A DNA stretch of 64,000 bases, taken from the NCBI GenBank assembly GCA_947179485.1, contig OX359247.1:55959131-56023130 (forward strand), read 5' to 3'. A model generated the notes under the pieces. The model saw nothing but the letters and a program-made list of their open reading frames with translations, was not told where the DNA came from and made no database searches. The stretch comes from Allacma fusca (taxonomy: Eukaryota > Arthropoda > Collembola > Symphypleona > Sminthuridae). Made by a program: the position numbers and the translations under genes. Below are positions 56,901-64,000 of this stretch, piece after piece (position 1 is the stretch's first letter; each line of letters starts with the position of its first letter).

Positions 56901-59900
56901 GATTTTAGGCGCCCTCATGAACATGAGGGAGAGGACCAATGAGGAGGATGAGAACGAAAGAGGGGGAGGCAGAGGACACATACAAGCCCTCATGACCCTA
57001 TCTTACATGAACCTTTATGCGAAAATCTTACGTACAATGTTCTGTAGCCAGCCTAACTCCATAACGCCAACTTCATTCACAGTAATATTTATAACAAGTA
57101 ACTGTAGCCCCATTCTCCATGGGATAAGACATTTGAAAAGAGCTTCGGTACATGGTCTATGACCCGGCACAAAATTCCAAACTTAATTTTTAAAATGTAA
57201 AAGGTAATCCTGGTTATTTTTAAATTTCTCATGATAAACTCCAGAATAAATTTTCATTTTAGGATGTCGGTGAGACTTGGTAGCTTGTAACCAAGAACTC
57301 TACTAGAGCTTTATATTTGAGTTATACTGTTTTGATATTGAATATTACTCTTCTGGGGTTAAGGAACTACTTGTGACTCATAGTTGCTTATCTGAGGTGG
57401 AGAAAATAGCTTTGATCAATAATAGTGATTTTATGAGCCACTGAACCGATTAAAATGAAAAATTATTGTCAACAATTGACAAAGTTGTCTTTTAACACAA
57501 AATATTGTAGTTCAACTACTGAAGTATTGTCATTTCGCCGAAAATCAAAATCTAAGGAAGACAATCACTTTTTACCAATGAATTAAAATTTTTGAACTTC
57601 CACGATATTTCCAGGGCACGCCAGCACTAAATCAAAAGAAAGGTTGCCGATTTTTATACTTTTAAAAATTATGACAACAGGAACCTAATTTTTTGGAACG
57701 AATAACTGTATAGCATTTTTTTCATAACTATACTTTACGTTCAGGTACAGTTTTTTACCCAGTGAGTACCTATGTATAAATACCTGATGGGTTATACCCA
57801 AAAAATTTGTTTTTGTACCTGCACACATACCCGAACCATAATTTTCAGGTAATTTGAACCTGTACTCAAACCGGGTGGGTACAAAAATGTGTACCTAATA
57901 CGCACCTGTACGCGTCCCCAAATACCCGGGTAAAACCTGTATCAATGAGGGGCACTATTTTGAATACAGTAGTAGTTTATTTCAACAACAAATTTTTTGT
58001 AAAAAATTTTTGAACGCCAAGTTGTAGGAAATCTTATACACTTTCTAAGCTATCCAAAAGTTTCTTAGGTTTAGAATTGGGGGTATGTACGGTATGAACG
58101 GAGAGCAAGGTTAAGAAAATTTACATCAGGAGCAAAAACGACAACTGGGAGACATTCTGAAAGAAACAGGAAGCAAAGTCAAACGTGTATCATTATTTTT
58201 AAATTAAAAATTATTTACTCCCTCACCCCTTAATAATTATTTTGCAATCGCTTGCAACGATTTGAATGGGCTTTTCACAGAGATATTTAATACACTCCGA
58301 GATTGTGGTCAGGACCAAACAAGACACCAAGGAAAGTTGCTTCAACTTTGCTTCAGGACTGAAATTCAACAATGAGGTCTACACATTTTAAAGTTGTCAT
58401 GTTTTAACCAAGTGTCCATGAAAACGTTACTTGAAAGGCTAGGGATTGTAGGAAACTGTAGGGGGTTATTTACATGTAATATAAAATAACGGTGGCACTC
58501 ACGAGGGCGAGGGAGAGGGGTGTATTTTAAAATTAGTACCTCACGAGGGTGAGGAAGAGGACAATTCGTAACGTGTCGCTCGATTGATGGCGAGTGAGAG
58601 TGCGAATAGGCTATAATCCATCCCTCACTCAAAGAGGCAGAGGGAGAGCAAAGTGCCCATCTATGAGCAGCTCTACTAATATATATAGCCGAAAGCAGGG
58701 GTGGATTTAAGGGGCGGCCCACCCTGACCGGGCCAGGTTAAAAAATTTAAGGGCTAGGGTAAAATAAAATGTACAAAGGTATTCAAGATTGCCGGCGGAA
58801 ATGAAACTGGAAAGCGGAAATGACGCTCCCCTATCGGTTTTGAGGCCTAGGGTTATGATAAAAAATATTGTATTAATCCACCTTGGCCGAAACAACCTGA
58901 CAAGAAATTGATGGGTGGTGTAAAACTAATGGAATATTTATTAATTTTGATAAAAAACAACATTTATGGTTTTCTATGTAGCTAACGATGCCTATTCCTG
59001 AAAACGTATGCACGCAATGTAAGGGAAATCCCAATGATCCTATACATTTAAATACCTAGATATTTATTTAGAAAGTAATCTTACCTTTAAACAACACTAC
59101 ATGCATGCACAGAAATGTTGAAATCCTGTATCTGCTTGCTACATTATATCAACTAACCATACATACGTCAACTTGAACACGCGACAGCAATTAGTGCATG
59201 CGGACCAGTCCCCAAATGTTGTATATCAACCTGGACTTTTGTTGCCCCTATGCAGAAATTCTAAGCATTTCATGATTACAAAATAAAATTACTAATCTCC
59301 TGTATTCTTGGGTCTACATATTTGGCGCTCTACGCTTGGTGCAAAAATTTAACCGTTAACGGACACCGTGCAAAAATAAGTTAAGAACTGTTTCACCCGT
59401 GATATAAAGGCTTCGCTAATGGAGCATACACATTTACCGCATGTAAACTTGTTAGCCTTTGTGATAATTGATACTCAGAAACCAATAGAAGCGCATTTAG
59501 GCGGGGCAAAATTTTAAAAAGTCCTTTCATCATCTTCAAATTATGTTATTCTGATACGATGGATTCACTACGGTTGACAACCACGTTAAACCGAAATAAT
59601 TACCGTCAGCTGGGAAATTCTTCGCTGAAGTTTGGCTTTCTGTGGTGTGATTGGCTGTTCGAGAAGATTTGCCAAGTAGCCATTGTCAGTCTGGCGTAAA
59701 CCAGCTACGAGCATGGGAAAGCTTGATGGAGGCTTTCGGAGGAATATTTCATACAAAAGATTGCATCTCGAATTCTTGTCCGAGGATACCTATGACATTA
59801 AATATTGTTATTACATAAATAATTTTGAACGGAGTAAAATCTAACCTTGATTTCGTCGGTCAAGAGCTAATTAGATCTAGATTCATTCTATATTGTATAA

Positions 59901-60206
59901 ATATACTTGAGTAAATGTCAATATAAAATATCCTTTATAGGCGTATTTTCTTTAGGTGAGCAAAATCACAACATGATTCCATTGGCTACAATATTAATGT
60001 TTCTCCTTATATTAGTAACATTTTTCTTTTGGTAGATGGTGTTATAGAAAGCGAACACTATTTAGATTGCTTACAATGCTCTGATACTCCTCTTGGGTGA
60101 AGATCTGAGCCTGAGTGAGTTGCTCCGCCAATTGTTCAACATTTAAGGTTTTTTTGGTGAGTGTGAAAATATTTCGAACTATGATTTGCTCCTGGTGCGA
60201 CTTCAT
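53987..60206 (-). CDS. CARD-death-domain adapter (CRADD/RAIDD-like), alternative 3' exons
   Basis: Exon 1 60206-60075 starts MKSHQEQIIVRNIFTLTKK (an in-frame TAA precedes) and continues NVEQLAEQLTQAQIFTQEEY. Exon 2 59789-59604 continues NLLYEIFLRKPPSSFPMLVA and LRQTDNGYLANLLEQP. Together they read as a complete six-helix CARD. Exon 3 55027-54976 (KRVSCSDFYEDVLGNKP) is a linker. Death-domain exon a 54852-54616 (LMLRDWVAMYKRRANLGKLV) joins 54530-54433 (ARIWKMFERSDHFDESW, stop). Exon b 54346-54107 (LILKVWKDMNEKNGTIQRLA) joins 54009-53987 (EKLRLLK, stop). Phases fit throughout: 234 or 210 residues. Exons 2 and 3 are 4.6 kb apart across transposons, so their direct join is inferred. CARD-DD adapters link death-domain platforms to CARD caspases. 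Confidence 0.72.
54107..54852 (-). repeat. Tandem death-domain exons a and b
   Basis: Exon a (54852-54616, 237 nt) and exon b (54346-54107, 240 nt) both begin with GT completing a Gly codon and end with one G. Both encode the death-domain W-x8-10-L helix pattern (RDWVAMYKRRANLGKLVEIL; KVWKDMNEKNGTIQRLASIV). They look like an old exon duplication. Confidence 0.65.
56100..56720 (+). pseudogene. Decayed LINE reverse transcriptase fragment
   Basis: Readable pieces include a VFTDFCNAFDTVDQL-like stretch at 56500-56550 (RT catalytic block A) and a later GTILGSL-like block. Frames are broken every few tens of codons. Confidence 0.5.
56815..57000. mobile_element. GAGGGCGAGGG-rich MITE family, copy 2
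   Basis: Opens gggcaccctcacgaggg, then ctcgccctctccctcgccgt and inverse gcgagggtgagggtgagt. The ORF across it is low-complexity only. Confidence 0.6.
58495..58665. mobile_element. GAGGGCGAGGG-rich MITE family, copy 3
   Basis: Opens ggcactcacgagggcgaggg and closes gagggagagcaaagtgccca. Shares units with 28560 and 56815. Target duplication not resolved. Confidence 0.6.
59000..59290 (+). pseudogene. LINE RT C-terminal fragment
   Basis: Reads FKYLDIYLESNLTFKQHY at about 59047-59100, the conserved thumb-region motif of Jockey-like RTs, followed by broken frames. May be the separated rest of the relic at 56100-56720. Confidence 0.5.
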
Positions 60207-60340
60207 ATCCTTCAGTAAATATTACAACAAAATGAGAAAGTATAGTACAAGGACCGCTGTCAGTAGACTACTGTTAAGGATGCAGTTCCGGGACTGCCAA
60301 GGCTGGACATTTCATAAGGCTAGGTTCGCAATCGGTTAAA

Positions 60341-62036
60341 TCCAAAAAAATAAGTTAATGCGGCTTTTGGAAATCATATTTCAATTTCTGATATAATGTA
60401 ATCCATTTATGGCAGCCTGATCACATTATTATTGTGGCGCACTTTATTTCTAAATATGTATTCATACATATTTCGTACGTATTATTTACTGAGAAACTAA
60501 CGGTGCATTCCTTTTTGATCAAATAGGGAGTGTGAAAGTGTTATATTGAGCAATAAACTAACCTTCAACTTGAGAATAAAATTCGGGGTAAAATCTTGGA
60601 GATTAACTTTGAAATTGATAATGCTTAATACATTTAATCAGTAAACATGCAGGGAACATTATGTGTAGTCAACGCATGTGGATGGATATTACACTTCGGT
60701 GAAGTTAGATAGAGTTAAAAGGAATTATTTATTTTATTACGCTACACTCAAATTTTCGTAAATACTTCAGAATTGTTATGAAATAACAGCATCGCCTCCG
60801 ACTTACGCAAATTATGACGGGCGTACTTGGTGCTGTTTGTAATTTGAAATTATGGCAAAGGTGTGCATGATATTTACCCTACCCTAGAAGCTAGCCTTTC
60901 TCTAATACTAAACTCTTAATCATCCAAAAGCCCATGTTTTAAAGCTTATTTATTTTTAAAATCACGTTTAAGTTGATTCTCAAGACTCCAATAAATACAA
61001 CCCGTTGACGGGCAGATACCTCCGAGAAACGATCTTTCGACGTAATTTTGAATCACTGATTAAAGGAGCTAAGATTATGAGTTCGAAAATGAAATAATGA
61101 TCTTGGGATGAGAGGAACAATCTGGAGCAACTGAAACTAGTCCATTTCCTTTGGTGTCTTTTTTCACTAATAATTTTACATCCTGATACTCAAACAGAGC
61201 ATAACATTTAAATATAATTCTCAATTGTCACAACTTTGAATAGTTATGTCTAAAAATAACAATAAGTAAATGCTTAAGAGAAATTTCAGTTCGTGCCAGC
61301 TAATAACATTTACACTCAAGATGATCAAAACTGTGATGTACTACTATTAAGCGAACGGATTCTTCAATAATTGCAATTATTACAATTATTTTTGCTAAAT
61401 ATTTGATTTAGTCTAGATACATATATTATGCATAATATTATGGCTGATTACGTTGGGAAGGTGTTCACCATTAAAACTCCGTTCATTCGTCGGAGAAAAT
61501 TGTTGTCAACACGACTGGATTAGAACGTACAACATAGCTTATTAGAAATATCGAATGTAAGCTGTAAACATTCGGATTAATAGCTTAAACTCTACTACCG
61601 TCTATAGTCATATCTTTATTTTGCAATGTGAAACAAGCGCGTGATTCTTCTATTTGAACGCATTTAAATAATTTTTGGATTAATTTTAATCTTGAGGAAG
61701 TTCTTTATTTAAGGTGAGTTAGAAAGACCTGTAAACATGTACCCTGATTTTGTTCAATGCATAACATGGAGTTTATTAGACATAACTGATATTATATTAA
61801 ACCTGGACACTCTACTAATTACATATCGTGGACTGCGAAGATCGTATCAATTCAGTAGTCGATTCAATCATCAGACTTTGTACGGATCGGTAAAGAAAGG
61901 TAAAAAAACTAAGGATGTATATAGGTAGCCAGATTGAAGTGGTGACTGCTCATCACCATCCAACGGAAGAATTTTTGTTAGCTGAATCAACGGACAATGG
62001 TAATGTTAAGTTGAACCGGTAATAATGCAATAAGCT
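60341..62036. other. No gene seen
   Basis: AT-rich intergenic DNA upstream of the CARD-death gene and downstream of the OBP-like gene. The promoter of the former should lie in its left part; no clear TATA box was picked out. Confidence 0.5.
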
Positions 62037-63975
62037 CTAGTTTGCATAATAATACTCATACGCGTCCTGACCAGACGAGGATGCCTTCGTTTGTATCTTC
62101 CGGCTGTCGTCCGTTTCAGGCGGGTTACAAAACTGCGATTGTGTCAGTAATTACGTAGATGTAAACACAAACGCCATTATTACATGTACTACCCCATCAC
62201 ATGATCATTTATCCGAAGTTATCAAAAGTAGATATCATCCCGTTGGAAATGTTTACTCAAGCCTTACCTCATGCAAAGCATCATAAAGAATAATACTAAG
62301 CCTCCAATATCCAATGCAAGGACGAAGAGCCACGACTGTCGAGTCGGCGAGATTAAAGCGCTTGGAGATTTCTGCAAAAAATGCACACATTTAATAAACA
62401 TGAGAATGACGTGAGTAATTTTTGTAAATAACAAAATATTTGCATATAGTAAAACTTTACAAATACACTCAACAATTTTCAGAGACCTGAACTTAAAAAA
62501 AAATATTTCCAATGTACTTCATTGTCATTTAACTTGCATTATATGTAGTTATTCGTCATACGAGAAAAGTAATAGCTGAAAAATTCGCCCAAACTTAACT
62601 AAAGCTTTTAAAATGTCATTAAAAATTGCGTATGTAAATATATTTTGAACCTTTTTCGAAACCTGCCGTCTGACTGTGCACTCTTGTGTAGTTAAGGACC
62701 ATGTTCATCATAGAGGGGGACAAATAGGTTGGTGCTACTTTCCGAATTTGTGCACTAATTTCCTTCTCATTTGACATCTTCACTGTCTCCAGTAATCGCG
62801 AGCTAATAATTCCATTTTGTTTCCAAATACAGGCTTGGGAACACTACCAAAATAAAGGAGATCTCGTAATGCTTTTTTCTGACGATTAAGAAGCAGATGA
62901 TAATTTGGGTTCAGCAATTTACAATTTCCACGGCAGATTCCATGTCAGATTTAGGGATGCTCCATTTCTTGAAAACTCCAGCCAGAGACACATTACATGC
63001 AGTTGCATTGGTTGGGGGTGGATGCCAGAAATCCAGATCCAATGGAACTGACTGGCCCTGGCAACAAGTTCCACCATTCAGCTCAACCTCTTCGGACTGA
63101 TCACATGTCGAAGGCGAGTTTGTTTTACTCTGCAATTATTAATTACAATTCAAAAAGAAAGTTCCTTAAATTTACCAGATTTTTCCTTTTTTTTGTAATG
63201 CTTTACCGTTTTGTTAAACACATTTGATCTCCCGTCATTGTTCGCCGTATCCATGCTTGCGCACACTTGCTTCTGTATATCCATGTAAGCAGTTCGGATA
63301 TTTCGAAGCTCATTGTAGTTAGCCAACGGTTTCTCTGTACTCCAATTAAAACAATATTATAATATTTCTCATTGTAATTTGACATTGGCGTCAAAACAAT
63401 TTAAAAAAGCATAACTTGAACTCACCAGCATTTGATTGTACTTTAGCTAGTTTCAAAATTGCATTCTTGATGCTCGTAGGGTAATTTGTTGTCATTATAG
63501 TAGCAAATCCCAGTAGATTGGTTGTCTGCTTCCGAAGGTATTTTGACAGAATGCATGCATAAACGCGTCGCTAAGATTTATAAAATACAGTTAAAATATT
63601 TGTTCTCAAATGTGCAATTGAATACGAAATATTTACCTTAGACATAATTAAATGTGCACATTTTTGTTACCGAAGCATTAACGAAGTTCTCGTTAGTGAT
63701 TTCAGCCTTGCTTTTTGGGCTTCTGAGTCCAACAGCGCACTCTTTCCAGAACTTGCTGAAATCCAGGCCGTGGTTCAGAACAATAGTGTGATTGCAACAA
63801 CTCGTGGCGCTATCTATCAACACGTAACTCTCACCAGTGGAGCATACGTTATCGTCCATATCGTCCATTTCGCTGGTTTTTGTTATACGTCTGCCATTTG
63901 TTTTTCCTTTTCCGTTGTCGTCTTCATCATTCTCACTGGAACTTGGATATCTTCCTTGTTTTTGTGGCGCCACTC
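62037..63975 (-). CDS. Odorant-binding-protein-like gene with two Cys-rich halves (5' end off window)
   Basis: Seven exons: 63975-63671, 63570-63426, 63334-63207, 63129-62923, 62843-62663, 62371-62268 and 62132-62037 (TAG), with matching phases; 387 residues visible. The first exon starts at an acceptor, so more lies to the right. Second half: GGTCCQGQ, DFWHPPPTNATACNVSL, then MESAVEICSQACIWKQNGII with a C-x3-C pair, later ALRPCIGYW and HEFCNPPE. This Cys spacing resembles atypical/Plus-C odorant-binding proteins (GOBP68-like). The first half repeats the theme: ATSCCNHT, FWKECA, RRVYACILSKY, KQVCASMD, suggesting a tandem double OBP. Such proteins are secreted and bind hydrophobic ligands in sensillar lymph. 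An acidic linker precedes the first half (SENDEDDNGKGK). The signal peptide is not in the window. Family assignment is from Cys pattern only. Confidence 0.6.
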
Positions 63976-64000
63976 CTGAAATAACCTAAAAATCAAAGTT

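Larger units (their letters stand above)
55028..59603. other. Large intron filled with transposon debris
   Basis: Between the CARD and linker exons. Contains LINE RT relics at 56100-56720 and 59000-59290, GAGGG-rich MITEs at 56815 and 58495, and a ggtac-rich fragment at 57730-57950. No other exon was recognised, though one could be hidden. Confidence 0.5.

Noticed and set aside
56749..57162. 137-residue ORF
   Set aside because: Mostly the GAGGG-rich MITE; no domain.

Overview
The window is eukaryotic: AT-rich, with many short GT-AG introns, AATAAA signals and dense transposon debris. A gustatory-type chemoreceptor, an odorant-binding-protein-like gene and a Gly/His-rich secreted protein point to a hexapod arthropod. 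A springtail would fit, but nothing in the sequence names the species.

Layout. 1-3.1 kb: a young LINE on the minus strand (ORF1, then ORF2 in the same frame after one TAG). 3.1-5.5 kb: a gag-protease element with a textbook -1 frameshift signal and no pol. 5.5-16.4 kb: nested non-autonomous DNA transposons; several have exact 8-bp target duplications and are filled with short repeats. 16.5-19.3 kb: a two-exon Gly/His-rich secreted protein gene (+) and a secreted acidic protein gene (-). 22.1-28.6 kb and 49.8-54.7 kb: two copies of a segmental duplication, each holding a six-exon histidine acid phosphatase gene. Copy 1 has three later insertions and a decayed piece of the neighbouring gene. 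Copy 2 has a 2-nt insertion in exon 2. 31.1-32.9 kb: a chemoreceptor gene (-). 34.4-39.5 kb: a decayed CACTA/EnSpm-type transposase (-) and, divergently, a six-exon gene with an intact reading frame and a BEN-like C terminus (+). 42.1-49.5 kb: a hAT transposase relic, a LINE relic interrupted by a solo LTR, and more MITEs. 53.9-60.2 kb: a minus-strand gene with an N-terminal CARD in two exons and two alternative death-domain 3' ends. 62.0-64 kb: the 3' part of an odorant-binding-like gene with two Cys-rich halves, running off the right edge.

The most interesting item is the CARD-death-domain adapter gene (CRADD/RAIDD-like layout). None of its exons is obvious as a single long ORF; it shows up only when exon phases are followed. 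Its two death-domain exons have the same phase, and a polyadenylation hexamer was seen only after the second, suggesting one gene with two interchangeable C-terminal domains. The duplication provides paralogous empty sites that order several transposon insertions.

All exon models were read by eye from splice motifs and frame continuity; no database search was possible.
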